DNA of 64,000 bases from CAYNHT01 sp964397485 (GCA_964397485.1 CAYNHT010000004.1:62001-126000); one strand, 5' to 3'; counted from the stretch's first letter, positions 1-11,607 are shown. Notes: a model not told the origin generated them from the letters alone. Translations and numbers: made by a program.

Positions 1-1607
1 ACAACCTCATTATTATTCACTTTTTCGGCTGAATAAAAATAATCGTCATTACTCCCGCCAAATGTTTTTTTCCATAATACTGCTTCTAAATTTTTATCAT
101 ATTTCACGATTACAGCATCGAAATAACCATTGTCAGTTTTACTAAGACCTAACATATCTTGATCAGATGATTTACTATATCCGACAGCTATATAACCATC
201 TAATACTTCTACTACATCATAAAAATAATCCTGTTTACTTCCACGCAAGGAATTTTTTCCAACTAAATTTCCTTCATCATCAACCTTTATAATAATGGCT
301 TCCTCTTGATAAGTATCAGTTGTATAACCAATACCATCCATATCATAATCTTTTGACGTAGAAAAACCAGTTATGACATAGTTATTATCACTAGTCTTGA
401 TTCCTTTATTGAATTCTTCATTATAATGGCCAGTAAAAATATTCATCCATTCAACCTCTAAATTTAAATCAAACTTTATTGTTAACCCCTCTAAAGATCT
501 AACTAGTCCTTGAACATCTGTCATATCTCCGTCATTATTACTGCCTATTCTAGCGAAAACAACAACCGAATTACCAGATGATACAACTCCCATAAAGTGT
601 TCCCAACTTTGACTTGTTCCAAAATTTCTTTTAGCCAAAACTTCACCTTGGCTACTATATTTTACTATTAAACCGTCACTTGTTCCACCCCAATAAGAAT
701 CAATATCTAAATCATTACTAGATGTTGAGCCAACTGCAATATATCCACCCGGAATTTCAACTACACTTCTGAATATATCATTATTACTTCCACCAAAATT
801 TTTACTCCAAAGGACATTACCATTAACATCAAATTTTACTATAATAGCATCATATTTGCCATTATTTCCAATTCCATATTTAGTTATTACATTCGAATTG
901 CTTCTTCCAACAGCTAGATATCCTCCATCACTTGTTTCAATTACATCATTAAATTCATCTAAATATTTGCCGCCATAACTAAGATAGTGGCTTGCAAATG
1001 TTGATGCATCAAGTAGACAATCTACATATGCTTCATATGTATAATTATCATTACCTACTTTTTCTATATCTACATATCCTACACAACGATTCGCTAGATC
1101 AGTTGGTATTCTTATCTCTGCTGCTTTACCTTGATCAATTAATGTGTTTAAATCAACTGTGGTTTTAGTACCAATTTCAGTTGGAAGTTCTATATCCATA
1201 CCTTGGACACTGGCTACCATTTTTTGTTGGTACCACTTAAATGAATCATTGTCATATAATTGCAAAGAATAATTTATTTTACCATCTTCTTTGTATATTA
1301 ATACTTTTGCTTCATCTGGGATTTCTTGGTTATTTAAAGGGTTCAATATTTTTTCTCTTAAATATCCCGTTTCTTTTAATCTTCCTATTTCAACATAACT
1401 TATATCATCTTCCCATACTAACTCATCATTATATTTAAAATAATATAATTCAGCTGATTTGGCAACCATATCTCTTTGTCTATCATAGACTCCACCTTTA
1501 CTTCTATCAATAATATTCATTATTATTGGGGTTGCGATAAGAGCTATGATTGCTAAAATTACTATTACTGCTAGTAATTCTATTAATGTAAATCCTCTTT
1601 TTTTCAT
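1..1607 (-). CDS. Pilin-leader beta-propeller surface protein, copy 1 (3' end outside window)
   Basis: The gene starts with ATG at 1607 and runs off the left edge with no stop, so about 535 codons are visible. The N-terminus MKKRGFTLIELLAVIVILAI is a class III (type IV prepilin) signal: short basic leader, GFTLIE cleavage/methylation site, then a hydrophobic helix. A conserved module follows to about residue 200. After that come roughly 50-residue propeller blades of the type SDGGYIAVG...DAIIVKYD...WKKTFGGS. Such proteins are exported and processed by a prepilin peptidase; a surface or pseudopilus role is inferred, and no pilus assembly genes are in the window. The ATG sits 11 nt after an AAAGG ribosome site, the same spacing as in the copy starting at 37679. 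It closely resembles the genes at 32378-34963 and 35073-37679. Family assignment is firm, function unknown. Confidence 0.85.
   Translation of the reverse strand, partial: MKKRGFTLIELLAVIVILAIIALIATPIIMNIIDRSKGGVYDRQRDMVAKSAELYYFKYNDELVWEDDISYVEIGRLKETGYLREKILNPLNNQEIPDEAKVLIYKEDGKINYSLQLYDNDSFKWYQQKMVASVQGMDIELPTEIGTKTTVDLNTLIDQGKAAEIRIPTDLANRCVGYVDIEKVGNDNYTYEAYVDCLLDASTFASHYLSYGGKYLDEFNDVIETSDGGYLAVGRSNSNVITKYGIGNNGKYDAIIVKFDVNGNVLWSKNFGGSNNDIFRSVVEIPGGYIAVGSTSSNDLDIDSYWGGTSDGLIVKYSSQGEVLAKRNFGTSQSWEHFMGVVSSGNSVVVFARIGSNNDGDMTDVQGLVRSLEGLTIKFDLNLEVEWMNIFTGHYNEEFNKGIKTSDNNYVITGFSTSKDYDMDGIGYTTDTYQEEAIIIKVDDEGNLVGKNSLRGSKQDYFYDVVEVLDGYIAVGYSKSSDQDMLGLSKTDNGYFDAVIVKYDKNLEAVLWKKTFGGSNDDYFYSAEKVNNNEV
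940..1607 (-). repeat. Conserved N-terminal module of propeller family, copy 1
   Basis: This stretch encodes the pilin leader and the roughly 200-residue module shared with 34300-34963 and 37016-37679. Positions 1369-1456 (88 bp) are identical base for base to 34725-34812, 33 kb away. Downstream parts of the genes are much more diverged. Confidence 0.8.
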
Positions 1608-1637
1608 CTACTACACTACCTTTCTTACAATATATAA

Positions 1638-1667
1638 ATGATATCATATTTATATAATAACCGTCAA
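1638..1667 (-). promoter_or_regulatory. Sigma-A promoter of propeller gene copy 1
   Basis: The -35 is TTGACG (1662-1667) and the -10 is TATCAT (1638-1643), with an 18-bp spacer and an extended TGA just before the -10. Position and layout match the promoters of the two related genes. Confidence 0.7.
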
Positions 1668-1696
1668 TGTTAGAACAATACTATTTCATTCAAAAT

Positions 1697-1729
1697 AAAA
1701 AGAGTTGAATCTTGAGTTCAACTCTTTTT
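1697..1729 (-). terminator. Rho-independent terminator of the rpoB-rpoC operon
   Basis: A 13-bp stem (1697-1709 with 1717-1729), a 7-nt loop and a U-rich 3' side directly follow the rpoC stop. Confidence 0.9.
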
Positions 1730-1731
1730 GG

Positions 1732-4700
1732 TTAATCCATTAATTCTTGTTCTAATGCTTCTAATGGTTCTTCCTTTAGTAAATCTAGTTCTAAATCATA
1801 ATCAAACTTTTGATATTTTTTAGCACCTGTTCCTGCTGGAATTAATTTACCAATAATAACATTTTCTTTTAACCCGTTTAAGTGATCCACTTTACCATGA
1901 ATTGCTGCATCTGTAAGTATTCTAGTTGTTTCTTGGAATGATGCTGCAGATAAGAATGAATCAGTTTCAAGTGAGGCTTTAGTAATACCTAACAATACTG
2001 GACGACCAGTTGCTGGATTTTTACCTTCAAGAATTAATCCTTTATTAATATCTGTAAATTTATTTATGTTTACCATTGTTCCTGGTAATGATAATGAATC
2101 ACCTGTATTAATTATCTTTATTCTAGAAATCATTCTTCTAGCTATAACTTCAACGTGTTTATCACTAATATCAACACCTTGAGAACGATAAACTTTTTGA
2201 ATTTCTAATAAAATGTATTGTTGTACAGTAATTGGATCTGTTACGATTAAAAGTTCTTTAGGACTAATTGCACCATGTGTAAGTCTTTGCCCCGCTTTAA
2301 CTTCTTCGTTTAGCTCAACAGCTAATTTAGAACCATAATTTGATGTATGCTCTTTTGTTTCAACATCGTTTGTTACTGAAATAACAAATTTACCATTTTC
2401 TTCTTCGATCTTAGATACTCTACCGTTAATATCTGAAATAGTAGCTTTACCTTTAGGATTACGAGCTTCAAACAACTCTTGAACACGAGGTAAACCTTGT
2501 GTAATATCATCCCCGGCAACTCCACCTGTATTAAATGTACGCATCGTTAACTGTGTACCCGGCTCACCAATTGATTGGGCTGCCATAATACCAACTGCTT
2601 CTCCAATTTCAACAACTGATCCAGTTGCTAAATTACGACCATAACATTTTTGACATACACCATGGTCTGTTTTACATGTAAGAACAGTTCTGATAGGTAC
2701 TTTTGTAATTCCTGCTTTAATAATCTTGTCGGCAAGTTGTTCATTAATATAAGTATTTCTCTCAGCAATGACTTCTTTTGTTTCTGGATGAATAACTTTT
2801 TTATTAGTATATCTTCCGATAATACGATCAGAAAGTGATTCAATTATTGTTCCATCTTTTTCATTAGTAAAAGCTGCAACTAACACACCTTGTTCAGTAC
2901 CACAATCTTCTTCTTTGACAATTATATCTTGTGATACGTCAACTAAACGACGAGTTAAGTAACCAGCATCCGCTGTTTTTAACGCTGTATCAACGGCTCC
3001 CTTACGAGCACCATGTGTTGATAAGAAGAATTCAGATATTGTTACCCCTTCACTAAATGAAGATTTAACAGGAATCTCTACATATTCTCCACCCGGCTTA
3101 AAGAATAATCCACGCATACCAACTAATTGAGTATGACTTCCAATATCCCCACGAGCTTTACTCATCATCATGATAGAAATTGGATTTTCTTTATCTTCTT
3201 TAACCATTGTTTCTAATTCCTTAGAAATTTTTGTTTTAGCGTTTGACCATATATTAATAACTTTTTCATATCTTTCTTGATCAGTAATTAAACCTCTCTT
3301 AAATTGCTTATTAATAGTGTCTACCATATCTTGACTCTCTTTTAAGACTTCAGGTTTAATAGTACTTTCTTTGATATCTGTAATAGCAATCGATATTCCA
3401 GATAAAGTAGAATATTTAAATCCTAAATCCTTTAGTTTATCAAGCATAACTGATGTTTCAGTTGTTTGATATCTTTTATATATTTGAGCAATTATCTTAC
3501 TTAAAGCCCCTTTATTTAAAGCATCAATCAGTGGCATATTTTCAATTTCTTCTTTAATGTTTTTACCACTATCAATAAAGAATTTGCTAGGAGTAATTTT
3601 TTCAATATTCTCAGAACTTCCTTCGTTAATATATTGGAAAGTATCTGGGAAAATTTCATTAAATAATAATTTACCAGGAGTTGTTGCTAAATACTTATTC
3701 ATATAAGCATCAGGGAAAATTTTGTATTTAAATGATCTTACTGGTAACGCAATACGTGTATGAAGAGTTATTTCTCTTCTTTCATATGCCATAATTGCTT
3801 CGTTAGCATTTTTAAATACTCTTCCTTCACCAGGTAATCCCGCTTTTTCAATTGTTAAGTAGTAATTACCTAAAACCATATCTTGTGACGGTGTAACAAT
3901 TGGTTTACCATCTTTGGGACTTAGGATGTTATTAGCACCTAACATCAAAATACGAGCTTCTGCCTGTGCTTCTTCACCAAGTGGTACGTGAACTGCCATT
4001 TGATCTCCATCAAAGTCGGCGTTGAATGCCGCACAAACTAATGGATGCAATCTTATAGAACGACCACTAATTAATTTAGGTTCAAATGCTTGAATACCTA
4101 ATCTATGTAATGTAGGAGCACGGTTTAATAACACTGGATGCTCTTTGATCTTTTCTTCAACAATATCCCAAACTCTAGGATCTTGATTTTCAATCATTCT
4201 TTTCGCAGCTTTAATATTAGAAGCTATTTCCTTAGTTACTAATCCATTAATAACATGTGGTTTAAATAACTCTAATGCCATTTCTTTAGGTATTCCACAC
4301 TCATACATTTTTAAGTTTGGACCTACTACGATAACTGAACGTCCTGAATAATCAACACGTTTACCTAATAAGTTTTGGCGGAATCGACCTTGTTTACCTT
4401 TAAGCATACTACTTAATGATTTTAACGGACGATTTCCAGCCCCTGTGATATTTCTACCGCGACGACCATTATCAAATAAAGCATCAACAGCTTCTTGAAG
4501 CATACGTTTTTCATTTTGAATAATGATAGACGGAGCTCCTAAATCCATTAATTTCTTTAAACGGTTATTTCTGTTAATAACACGACGATATAAATCATTT
4601 AAATCACTAGTAGCGAAACGTCCACCATCCAATTGAATCATAGGACGTAACTCTGGTGGTATAACTGGTAGTGCATCTAAAATCATCCATTCAGGACGAT

Positions 4701-5367
4701 TTCCTGATTCCATGAATGCACTTAATACGTCTAATCTTTTTATTAAACGAATTCTTTTTTGTGAAGTAGAATCTTTAATTTCTTCAATATCTTTTTTTAT
4801 TTGTTCTACTTCTGGTTCAAGTACTACTTGTTCCAATAATTCTTTAATTGCTTCCGCACCCATTCCTACTCTAAAAGTATTACCATATTTTTCATAATAA
4901 GCACGGTATTCTTTATCAGAAATAGTTTGTTTTTTCTCTAATGGGGCTGCTCCTGGATCTAAAACAACATACGATACAAAGTATAATACTTCTTCTAAAT
5001 CACGTGGAGACATATCTAGAACTAATCCCATTCTTGATGGAATTCCTTTAAAGAACCAAATGTGAGATACAGGAGTTGCAAGTTCAATATGTCCCATACG
5101 CTCACGACGTACCTTAGAACGAGTTACTTCAACTCCACATCTATCACAAACAATATTTTTATATCTTAAACGTTTATATTTACCACAAGAACATTCAAAA
5201 TCCTTTGTTGGACCAAATATTTTTTCACAAAATAGTCCGTCACGCTCTGGTTTTAAAGTTCTGTAGTTAATAGTTTCAGCTTTTTTTACTTCACCAAATG
5301 ACCAAGATCTTATTTTATCAGGTGAGGCAATTGCGATTTTTAAACCTTCAAAGTTGTTAACATCCAT
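1732..5367 (-). CDS. rpoC: RNA polymerase subunit beta'
   Basis: RpoC of 1211 residues, about the size of Bacillus RpoC, forms the catalytic half of RNA polymerase. The N-terminal zinc motif is visible (Cys59, Cys61, Cys74, Cys77). The magnesium-binding NADFDGDQ motif lies near residue 450, and a second cysteine cluster ([11 protein letters not shown]) is in the C-terminal third. The start ATG overlaps the rpoB stop by one base (TAATG), so the two are translationally coupled. The gene ends at a strong terminator, closing the ribosomal-protein/RNA-polymerase transcription unit. Confidence 0.98.
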   Translation of the reverse strand: MDVNNFEGLKIAIASPDKIRSWSFGEVKKAETINYRTLKPERDGLFCEKIFGPTKDFECSCGKYKRLRYKNIVCDRCGVEVTRSKVRRERMGHIELATPVSHIWFFKGIPSRMGLVLDMSPRDLEEVLYFVSYVVLDPGAAPLEKKQTISDKEYRAYYEKYGNTFRVGMGAEAIKELLEQVVLEPEVEQIKKDIEEIKDSTSQKRIRLIKRLDVLSAFMESGNRPEWMILDALPVIPPELRPMIQLDGGRFATSDLNDLYRRVINRNNRLKKLMDLGAPSIIIQNEKRMLQEAVDALFDNGRRGRNITGAGNRPLKSLSSMLKGKQGRFRQNLLGKRVDYSGRSVIVVGPNLKMYECGIPKEMALELFKPHVINGLVTKEIASNIKAAKRMIENQDPRVWDIVEEKIKEHPVLLNRAPTLHRLGIQAFEPKLISGRSIRLHPLVCAAFNADFDGDQMAVHVPLGEEAQAEARILMLGANNILSPKDGKPIVTPSQDMVLGNYYLTIEKAGLPGEGRVFKNANEAIMAYERREITLHTRIALPVRSFKYKIFPDAYMNKYLATTPGKLLFNEIFPDTFQYINEGSSENIEKITPSKFFIDSGKNIKEEIENMPLIDALNKGALSKIIAQIYKRYQTTETSVMLDKLKDLGFKYSTLSGISIAITDIKESTIKPEVLKESQDMVDTINKQFKRGLITDQERYEKVINIWSNAKTKISKELETMVKEDKENPISIMMMSKARGDIGSHTQLVGMRGLFFKPGGEYVEIPVKSSFSEGVTISEFFLSTHGARKGAVDTALKTADAGYLTRRLVDVSQDIIVKEEDCGTEQGVLVAAFTNEKDGTIIESLSDRIIGRYTNKKVIHPETKEVIAERNTYINEQLADKIIKAGITKVPIRTVLTCKTDHGVCQKCYGRNLATGSVVEIGEAVGIMAAQSIGEPGTQLTMRTFNTGGVAGDDITQGLPRVQELFEARNPKGKATISDINGRVSKIEEENGKFVISVTNDVETKEHTSNYGSKLAVELNEEVKAGQRLTHGAISPKELLIVTDPITVQQYILLEIQKVYRSQGVDISDKHVEVIARRMISRIKIINTGDSLSLPGTMVNINKFTDINKGLILEGKNPATGRPVLLGITKASLETDSFLSAASFQETTRILTDAAIHGKVDHLNGLKENVIIGKLIPAGTGAKKYQKFDYDLELDLLKEEPLEALEQELMD

Positions 5368-8300
5368 TAGTCCTCATCCCCTTCCACTAAGTCATCAGAT
5401 AAATCTGGTTGATCATCATCAGATTCATCTAAAACATCATCAAATTCATTTTCAGCATCATCAGCCTCTTCATTGTCAGGCTCATCAGTTTGTTTACTTT
5501 TTTCACCTGCTAACAAATTAACATCTATGCTTTTTTCAAATTCATCAGTTGTTAGGAAACTATCTTTTTCAGCTTCTTCTAATTCTCTTAGTTCAACATA
5601 ATTTCCTTCTTGATTCAATACTGTAATATCAAGACCTAATGCTTGGAATTCTTTAATTAAAACTCTAAACGATTCAGGAACACCAGATTGAGGTATTGGT
5701 TGACCTTTTACTAATGCTTCATAAACTTTAACACGTCCAATAACATCATCAGATTTGATAGTAATCATTTCTTGTAAAACGTTAGCTGCTCCATATGCAT
5801 AAAGAGCCCAAACTTCCATTTCTCCAAATCTTTGTCCACCAAATTGTGCTTTACCACCCAATGGTTGCTGTGTAACTAGTGAGTAAGGACCAGTAGAACG
5901 TGCATGTAATTTATCATCAACCATGTGATGAAGTTTTATCATATACATAATACCTACGCTGACACGATTATCAAATGCTTCCCCTGTACGACCATCATAT
6001 AATAAAGCTTTTCCATCTTCGTCTAAATTAGCTTCTTTCAAAGCATCTATAATTTCTTCACGATCAGCTCCTGAGAATACTGGTGTAGCTACATGAATAT
6101 TAAGTTGTTTAGCTGCCATACCTAAATGCATTTCTAGAATTTGTCCAATATTCATACGGCTTGGAACCCCTAGTGGATTAAGTAAAATATCCACAGGTTC
6201 ACCATTTTCCATATATGGCATATCCTCTTCTGGTAAGATTAAAGAAATAACACCTTTATTACCATGACGACCAGCCATCTTATCTCCAACTGTAATCTTA
6301 CGTTTTTGAGCTATATATACTCGAACTATTTTTGATACACCTGCAGGAAGTTCATCAGAATCTTCTTTAGTAAATATTTTAACATCATGGACGATACCTT
6401 CTCCACCGTGTGGTACACGAAGAGATGTATCTCTTACTTCCCTTGTTTTTTCTCCAAAAATAGCATGTAATAATTTTTCTTCACTTGTAAGTTCTGCCAT
6501 CCCTTTAGGTGTAACCTTACCTACTAAAATATCATCATCTTTAACTTCAGTACCAATACGAATGATACCATTCTCATCTAAGTTTTTACGAGCTTCTTCA
6601 CCTACGTTAGGAATATCTCTTGTAAACTCTTCAGGTCCTAGTTTAGTATCACGGCACTCAATTTGATAATCTTCAATGTGAATTGATGTATAAACATCAT
6701 CTTTAACTAAACGTTCACTTAAAATAACAGCATCCTCATAGTTATAACCATTGTAATTCATAAATGCTACAGTAATGTTTTTTCCAATAGCCATTTCACC
6801 TAAATCAGTACTTGGCCCATCAGCAATTACCATATCTTTTTTTACAATATCACCATTTTTAACTATAGGAATTTGATGATAACATGTACCATTATTACTT
6901 TTTTCAAATCCGTTTAGATAATATGTATCTGATCCACCAACTGTTTTTACAACAATCTTACGAGAATCAACATAATCAACAACACCATCAGCATTAGCAA
7001 TAATAACTGCACCAGAATCTTTAGCTGCTACAGCTTCAATTCCTGTTCCTACTAACGGAGCCTCTGTTTTTAATAATGGAATGGCTTGACGTTGCATGTT
7101 AGCACCCATCAATGCTCTTTTTCCATCATCATGTTCCAAGAATGGAATACCACTTGTTGTTATTGAAACAACTTGTTGTGGTGAAACATCGATGTAATCT
7201 ACTTGCTCTTTATCAACGATAACATTTTCACCGCGATAACGAACAGGTACACGTTCTTCGATAATTTCGTCATTTTCATTTATTTCAACTGTTGCTTGTG
7301 AAATGTTATAATCTAACTCTTCATCAGCAGTCATATATTCGATTTCATCTGTCAATTTACAATTATTTACACGACGATATGGCGTCATAATGAAACCATA
7401 GTCATTAACTCTTGCATAACTTGCTAAAGCTGTAATAAGTCCGATGTTTTGACCTTCTGGTGATTCGATTGGACATAATCTACCATAATGTGATGGATTA
7501 ACGTCACGAACTTCCATACCAGCACGATCACGAGATAATCCCCCTGGCCCTAATGAAGATAAACGACGTTTATTTCCAAGCTCGGCCATCGGATTTGTTT
7601 GATCCATGAATTGTGATAATTGACTACTACCAAAGAATTCTTTAACAGCTGCAGTCAAAGGTCGAATATTAATTAATGATTTAGGAGTAACATCTGCCAT
7701 TTCTTGAGTTGACATACGATCTCTAATTACTCTTTCAATACGACTAACACCAATTCTAAATTGGTTTTGTAATAATTCCCCAACTTGACGAACTCGTCTA
7801 TTTGATAAATGATCTATTTCATCAAAATTACCAATACCTTCTAATAAATTTAAATAGTAAGATACTGATGCATAAATATCAGAAATAGTTAATCTCTTAA
7901 TATCAATTTCACGATCATTTCCAATAATATTAACTATTTTTTCTGGGTTTAACTTAGAATACACTTTAATAACTTGAACTTTATTATAAGTATCTAAATC
8001 AGGATTAATAGAAACTTCTTTAACCCCATAACCATCAGCTAAAATATTTTTTAATTCTCTTAAAATATCTTTTGTAATTAATGTGCCAGCTGGATATAAA
8101 ACTTCTTTATTAACTTTTATATCTTCTGCTAGAACACAGTTTAATAAACGATCCGCTACATCTAATTTTTTGTTAAATTTATAACGTCCAACTTTAGCTA
8201 AATCATAACGGAATGAATCAAAAAATCTTGTAATTAATTGATTTTTAGCACTATCTAAAGTTGATGGTTCTCCTGGACGTAGTTTTGAATGAATATCGAT

Positions 8301-8999
8301 TAAAGCTTCATCGGTATTCTTATTTGCATCTTTGTCAAGTGTTCTTCCGATATAATCATCTTCTCCGTATAAGCTAATAATATCTTCATCGTTTGATAAA
8401 CCAATAGCACGAAGTAATGTAGTAACTGGAACTTTTCTTGTTCTATCAATACGAACATAGATGACATCTCTTGCATCTGTTTCATATTCTAGCCAAGTTC
8501 CTCTAGTTGGAATAACTTGTGCTGCTACGACTAAACGACCATTTTTATCTATTTCTTTAACAAAATATACACTTGGAGAACGAACTAATTGTGAAACAAT
8601 TACTCTTTCTGCCCCGTTGATAATAAATGTGCCAGATTCAGTCATGATGGGCATGTCTCCAAGATAAATATCTTGTTCCTTAACTTCCCCTGTCTCTTGA
8701 TTAAAAAGTCTAGCTGCGACCTTTAAAGGTGCTGCATAAGTTGCATATCTCTCCTTGCACCCTTTAATTGAATATCTTGGTTCTTCAAAAGAATAGTCAC
8801 CAAATTCTAACGACAAATTTCCAGTGAAACTTTCCACTGGAAAAATATCATCAAATACTTCCTTGATTCCATCAGTCATAAACCAATTATATGACTTTTT
8901 TTGGATTTCTAGTAAATTACCTAGTTCAATAGCATTTTTTGTTTTTGCATAACTTCTTCTTTCACGGTGATCACCAAATTTTTTAATTGTATAAGCCAC
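5367..8999 (-). CDS. rpoB: RNA polymerase subunit beta
   Basis: RpoB of 1210 residues, the other half of the polymerase active cleft and the rifampicin target. The rifampicin region motif ([12 protein letters not shown]) and the C-terminal [24 protein letters not shown] block are intact. I use GTG at 8999, giving [10 protein letters not shown], because it follows AGGGGTG at normal spacing; an in-frame TTG lies 10 codons upstream without a ribosome site. The last ~40 residues form an unusually acidic tail with more than half Asp/Glu. The gene overlaps rpoC by one base and has its own promoter inside the end of the upstream methyltransferase gene. Confidence 0.98.
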   Translation of the reverse strand: MAYTIKKFGDHRERRSYAKTKNAIELGNLLEIQKKSYNWFMTDGIKEVFDDIFPVESFTGNLSLEFGDYSFEEPRYSIKGCKERYATYAAPLKVAARLFNQETGEVKEQDIYLGDMPIMTESGTFIINGAERVIVSQLVRSPSVYFVKEIDKNGRLVVAAQVIPTRGTWLEYETDARDVIYVRIDRTRKVPVTTLLRAIGLSNDEDIISLYGEDDYIGRTLDKDANKNTDEALIDIHSKLRPGEPSTLDSAKNQLITRFFDSFRYDLAKVGRYKFNKKLDVADRLLNCVLAEDIKVNKEVLYPAGTLITKDILRELKNILADGYGVKEVSINPDLDTYNKVQVIKVYSKLNPEKIVNIIGNDREIDIKRLTISDIYASVSYYLNLLEGIGNFDEIDHLSNRRVRQVGELLQNQFRIGVSRIERVIRDRMSTQEMADVTPKSLINIRPLTAAVKEFFGSSQLSQFMDQTNPMAELGNKRRLSSLGPGGLSRDRAGMEVRDVNPSHYGRLCPIESPEGQNIGLITALASYARVNDYGFIMTPYRRVNNCKLTDEIEYMTADEELDYNISQATVEINENDEIIEERVPVRYRGENVIVDKEQVDYIDVSPQQVVSITTSGIPFLEHDDGKRALMGANMQRQAIPLLKTEAPLVGTGIEAVAAKDSGAVIIANADGVVDYVDSRKIVVKTVGGSDTYYLNGFEKSNNGTCYHQIPIVKNGDIVKKDMVIADGPSTDLGEMAIGKNITVAFMNYNGYNYEDAVILSERLVKDDVYTSIHIEDYQIECRDTKLGPEEFTRDIPNVGEEARKNLDENGIIRIGTEVKDDDILVGKVTPKGMAELTSEEKLLHAIFGEKTREVRDTSLRVPHGGEGIVHDVKIFTKEDSDELPAGVSKIVRVYIAQKRKITVGDKMAGRHGNKGVISLILPEEDMPYMENGEPVDILLNPLGVPSRMNIGQILEMHLGMAAKQLNIHVATPVFSGADREEIIDALKEANLDEDGKALLYDGRTGEAFDNRVSVGIMYMIKLHHMVDDKLHARSTGPYSLVTQQPLGGKAQFGGQRFGEMEVWALYAYGAANVLQEMITIKSDDVIGRVKVYEALVKGQPIPQSGVPESFRVLIKEFQALGLDITVLNQEGNYVELRELEEAEKDSFLTTDEFEKSIDVNLLAGEKSKQTDEPDNEEADDAENEFDDVLDESDDDQPDLSDDLVEGDED

Positions 9000-9071
9000 T
9001 CTTTCACCCCTATAAACTATATTTACCAAAGAACATAAACTCGATTATAAAGTATATGCCGCCAATTTATA

Positions 9072-9100
9072 ATTTTATCAGTATATATACAAATTGTCAA
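9072..9100 (-). promoter_or_regulatory. Sigma-A promoter of rpoB-rpoC
   Basis: TTGACA (9095-9100), 17-bp spacer, TAAAAT (9072-9077), with an extended TGA before the -10. The -35 overlaps the last bases of the methyltransferase gene. The leader to rpoB is about 65 nt. Confidence 0.8.
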
Positions 9101-9684
9101 TTGTTTCGGGCACAAATTATGTAAAATCCCTTGATTTTATCAATAATCTGTACACTATATTCTTGTTCTAAATCTTTAACTAATGACTTGGCTCCCTGAT
9201 CCTTATTGATAACAAGCCATAACTCGCCGCCACTAACCAAATGATTTTTAGCCTCAAATAGAATTTGATACAATATCTTTTTGCCAATTCTAATCGGTGG
9301 ATTAGTAACAATAAAATTATATTTTTCATTAATATTACTGTAAATATCACTCGCAAAAACATTTACATCCACTTTATTTAATAAAGCATTTTTTTTTGCT
9401 AAAGCAATACTTCTTTCATTCACATCAATCATATCAACTCTAATCTTGGTATTTTTACCCAAATAAATACCGATTGGTCCATAACCACAACCAAAATCTA
9501 AAATTTTTCCTTCTAACCTTTCTAAAGGAATACTTTCTAAAAGTGATCTAGTTCCAAAATCTAGACCCTTTTTAGAAAAAACACCATTATCAGTTAAAAA
9601 TGAGTAAGATTGGTTATTAATGTCTACTTTCACTTCTTTCGGTTCACTTGGAAGATTGGAATTGTTTGTAAAATAATGTGCCAT
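9097..9684 (-). CDS. Class I SAM methyltransferase, RsmC/YbxB type
   Basis: This 195-residue protein has the SAM-binding motif DFGCGYGPIG near residue 63 and the NPPI motif near residue 128, typical of methyltransferases acting on amino groups of bases. In Bacillus, ybxB occupies the same place between rplL and rpoB and belongs to the family of 16S rRNA guanine-N2 methyltransferases. It is a single-domain protein, unlike the longer E. coli RsmC. The rRNA target is inferred from family and context. The start ATG follows AGGGGAG. Confidence 0.85.
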   Translation of the reverse strand: MAHYFTNNSNLPSEPKEVKVDINNQSYSFLTDNGVFSKKGLDFGTRSLLESIPLERLEGKILDFGCGYGPIGIYLGKNTKIRVDMIDVNERSIALAKKNALLNKVDVNVFASDIYSNINEKYNFIVTNPPIRIGKKILYQILFEAKNHLVSGGELWLVINKDQGAKSLVKDLEQEYSVQIIDKIKGFYIICARNN

Positions 9685-9711
9685 TTCTACTCCCCTTTTA
9701 TAGACGGTTAA

Positions 9712-9739
9712 AGCCCATACTAAATTTTTAGTACAGGCT
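9712..9739 (-). terminator. Intergenic hairpin after rplL, possible attenuator
   Basis: A 13-bp stem with two G-U pairs separates rplL from the methyltransferase gene. The U-tract is only three bases, so it may be a partial terminator or a processing site that lowers expression downstream of rplL. Confidence 0.5.
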
Positions 9740-9756
9740 CAAACACATATTATTAA

Positions 9757-10125
9757 TTATTTTAATTCAATAGAAGCTCCAGCTTCTTCAAATTTAGCTT
9801 TTAATTCATTAGCTTCGTCAGTTGAAACGTTTTCTTTAACAACTCCACCGTTATCAGCGATGTCTTTAGCTTCTTTTAATCCTAAACCAGTAACTTCACG
9901 AACGATTTTGATAACCGCTAGTTTGTTAGCACCAGCACTTGCTAATACAACATTAACAGTTGAAGGTCCTTCTTCTGTAGCTGCACCAGCTGCAGGAGCA
10001 GCTACTGCTACCGCACTTGGATCAACACCAAATTCCTCTTTCATTGCATCAACTAATTCTTTAACTTCAAGAATAGTCATTTCTTTTAATCCACTAATAA
10101 ATTCTTCTTTTGTAAATTTTGCCAT
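9757..10125 (-). CDS. rplL: 50S ribosomal protein L7/L12
   Basis: This 122-residue acidic stalk protein recruits translational GTPases. The N-terminal dimerisation helix region (EEFISGLKEMTILEVKELV), an Ala/Gly-rich hinge and the C-terminal GTPase-contact domain (EVTGLGLKEAKDIAD) are all visible. It follows rplJ by 31 bases with a strong GGAGG site and shares the L10 leader transcript. Confidence 0.97.
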   Translation of the reverse strand: MAKFTKEEFISGLKEMTILEVKELVDAMKEEFGVDPSAVAVAAPAAGAATEEGPSTVNVVLASAGANKLAVIKIVREVTGLGLKEAKDIADNGGVVKENVSTDEANELKAKFEEAGASIELK

Positions 10126-10156
10126 TATTAAATTCCTCCTTATTTTTATTTATTTT

Positions 10157-10648
10157 TTATTTTTCTAATTCTTGACTATATAAATCTAAACTAATAGATA
10201 AGTCACGTACAACACCAATTAAACCACCTGCAAGCATTGTTAATAATCCTTCTCTTGATGGGATTGTTGCTAGTTCGTTTAAAGTTTCAATTCTTGCGAT
10301 TTCTCCATCAACGATACCCACTTTAATTTCTAAAGCTGGATGTTTTTTAGCAAATTCGCTTATCACCTTAATAGGAGCTATTGCATCTTTACCATAAGCT
10401 AAAGCTTTTGGTCCAGTTAATTCTTCATCTAAATTAATATCTAAAGTATTTAAAGCACGTCTAGTTAAAGTGTTCTTATAAACTTTTAAATCTGAGTCAT
10501 TTTCTCTTAAAGTACGTCTTAATTCAGTCATTTCACCAACTGATAAACCACGATATTCAAAAAATACTACTGATGATGATTCCTTAACGCAATCTGCGAT
10601 TTCGTTAACGACATTTTGTTTTTGTTCTAAAATCTTTTGATTAGCCAT
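10157..10648 (-). CDS. rplJ: 50S ribosomal protein L10
   Basis: L10 anchors the L7/L12 stalk on 23S rRNA and represses its own mRNA. The protein has 163 residues from ATG at 10648 (MANQKILEQK). That start lies 8 nt after AGGAGG; a GTG three codons upstream falls inside the ribosome site. The family block VVFFEYRGLSVGEMTELRR is present. The gene is preceded by a recognisable L10 leader. Confidence 0.96.
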   Translation of the reverse strand: MANQKILEQKQNVVNEIADCVKESSSVVFFEYRGLSVGEMTELRRTLRENDSDLKVYKNTLTRRALNTLDINLDEELTGPKALAYGKDAIAPIKVISEFAKKHPALEIKVGIVDGEIARIETLNELATIPSREGLLTMLAGGLIGVVRDLSISLDLYSQELEK

Positions 10649-10682
10649 ATCACACACCTCCTCCTTTTGTGTAATACCGTTA

Positions 10683-10809
10683 AAAAAGTCCCTACAAAAC
10701 TAACTTCCGTAGGGACTTTTGAGAATACTTAAAATAATTTAAGTTCCTCGGTAGGAAATATTAAGCTTAAAGCTCCTACTGTCTACGGCACTTGATTAAT
10801 TTTCAAAAC
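10683..10809 (-). promoter_or_regulatory. Ribosomal protein L10 leader with terminator hairpin
   Basis: Read on the minus strand, the leader holds the conserved L10-binding elements GCCGTAGACAGTAGGAG and CCTACCGAGG, followed by a 12-bp hairpin with a run of U (10683-10720). This is the Firmicutes L10 leader, through which L10 or the L10-L12 complex controls rplJ-rplL. Recognised by motif and position. Confidence 0.9.
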
Positions 10810-10815
10810 GTATTT

Positions 10816-10844
10816 ATTATAACATACTAATTCTTAGTTGTCAA
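10816..10844 (-). promoter_or_regulatory. Consensus sigma-A promoter of rplJ-rplL
   Basis: TTGACA (10839-10844), 17-bp spacer, TATAAT (10816-10821), both exact consensus, with an extended TGT. The -35 lies in the last codons of rplA, so rplJ is transcribed independently. Confidence 0.9.
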
Positions 10845-11529
10845 AACTATTTTCATCAATTTTAATTCCAGGACCCATTGTTGAAGAAATAGCGATATTT
10901 TTAATATACTTTCCTTTAACAACTGATGGTTTAGTCTTAATAATTAATGAAATGAAGGCTTGCATGTTTTCAATCAATTTTGCTTCATCGAATGAAACCT
11001 TACCAATGATAACATGAACGTTACCATAACTATCAGTACGATATTCAACTCGACCTTTTTTAACATCATTTACTGCTTTAACTACATCTGTAGTAACAGT
11101 TCCAGTCTTAGGATTTGGCATTAAACCTTTAGGTCCTAAAATTTTACCAATTTTACCTAATGCTGGCATCATATCTGGAGTAGCAATCATAACATCAAAT
11201 TCGAACCAATTTTCTTTTTCGATTTTTGTTAAGATATCCATATCACCAACGTAATCAGCTCCAGCTTCCTTAGCAGCTTTAGCTTGATCTCCTTTAGCAA
11301 TAACTAATACTCTTTTAACTTTTCCAGTACCATTAGGAAGAACTGTTGCTCCTCTTAATTGTTGGTCAGCTTTTTTTGTATCAAGATTTAATCTAAGTGC
11401 TAATTCAACTGATGCATCAAATTTTGATACTGATGTTTGTTTTACTAATTTAGCAGCTTCTTCTTTAGTATAAAGTTTATTCTTTTCTACTAATTTAGCA
11501 GCTTCAACATATTTTTTACCTTTTTTCAT
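10834..11529 (-). CDS. rplA: 50S ribosomal protein L1
   Basis: L1 of 231 residues builds the mobile L1 stalk at the ribosomal E site and represses its own operon. The conserved [14 protein letters not shown] block is near residue 127. Start ATG follows GGAGG in the leader hairpin region. It is transcribed with rplK. Confidence 0.97.
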   Translation of the reverse strand: MKKGKKYVEAAKLVEKNKLYTKEEAAKLVKQTSVSKFDASVELALRLNLDTKKADQQLRGATVLPNGTGKVKRVLVIAKGDQAKAAKEAGADYVGDMDILTKIEKENWFEFDVMIATPDMMPALGKIGKILGPKGLMPNPKTGTVTTDVVKAVNDVKKGRVEYRTDSYGNVHVIIGKVSFDEAKLIENMQAFISLIIKTKPSVVKGKYIKNIAISSTMGPGIKIDENSFDN

Positions 11530-11539
11530 TTTTTTACCT

Positions 11540-11577
11540 CCTTATGTGGTATATGCGGACTTTTCCTCCCACATAGG
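11540..11577 (-). promoter_or_regulatory. L1-type leader hairpin before rplA
   Basis: Between rplK and rplA the transcript folds as CCTATGTGG paired with CCACATAAGG (one bulged A), enclosing GAGG..GTCCGC, and the 3' arm leads straight into the Shine-Dalgarno. This GTGGGAGG/ACCAC pattern resembles the L1 binding site that represses rplK-rplA in Firmicutes. Binding is inferred. Confidence 0.6.
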
Positions 11578-11607
11578 TCTAACCTATATGAATTTAATTA
11601 TTTTCTA

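Noticed and set aside
1241..1438. 65-residue plus-strand frame, with near copies at 34597 and 37313
   Set aside because: It recurs only because it is antisense to the conserved module of the three propeller genes; no promoter or ribosome site supports it.
2650..2838. Short plus-strand reading frames inside rpoC and rpoB
   Set aside because: They are antisense shadows of highly conserved genes with no ribosome sites.
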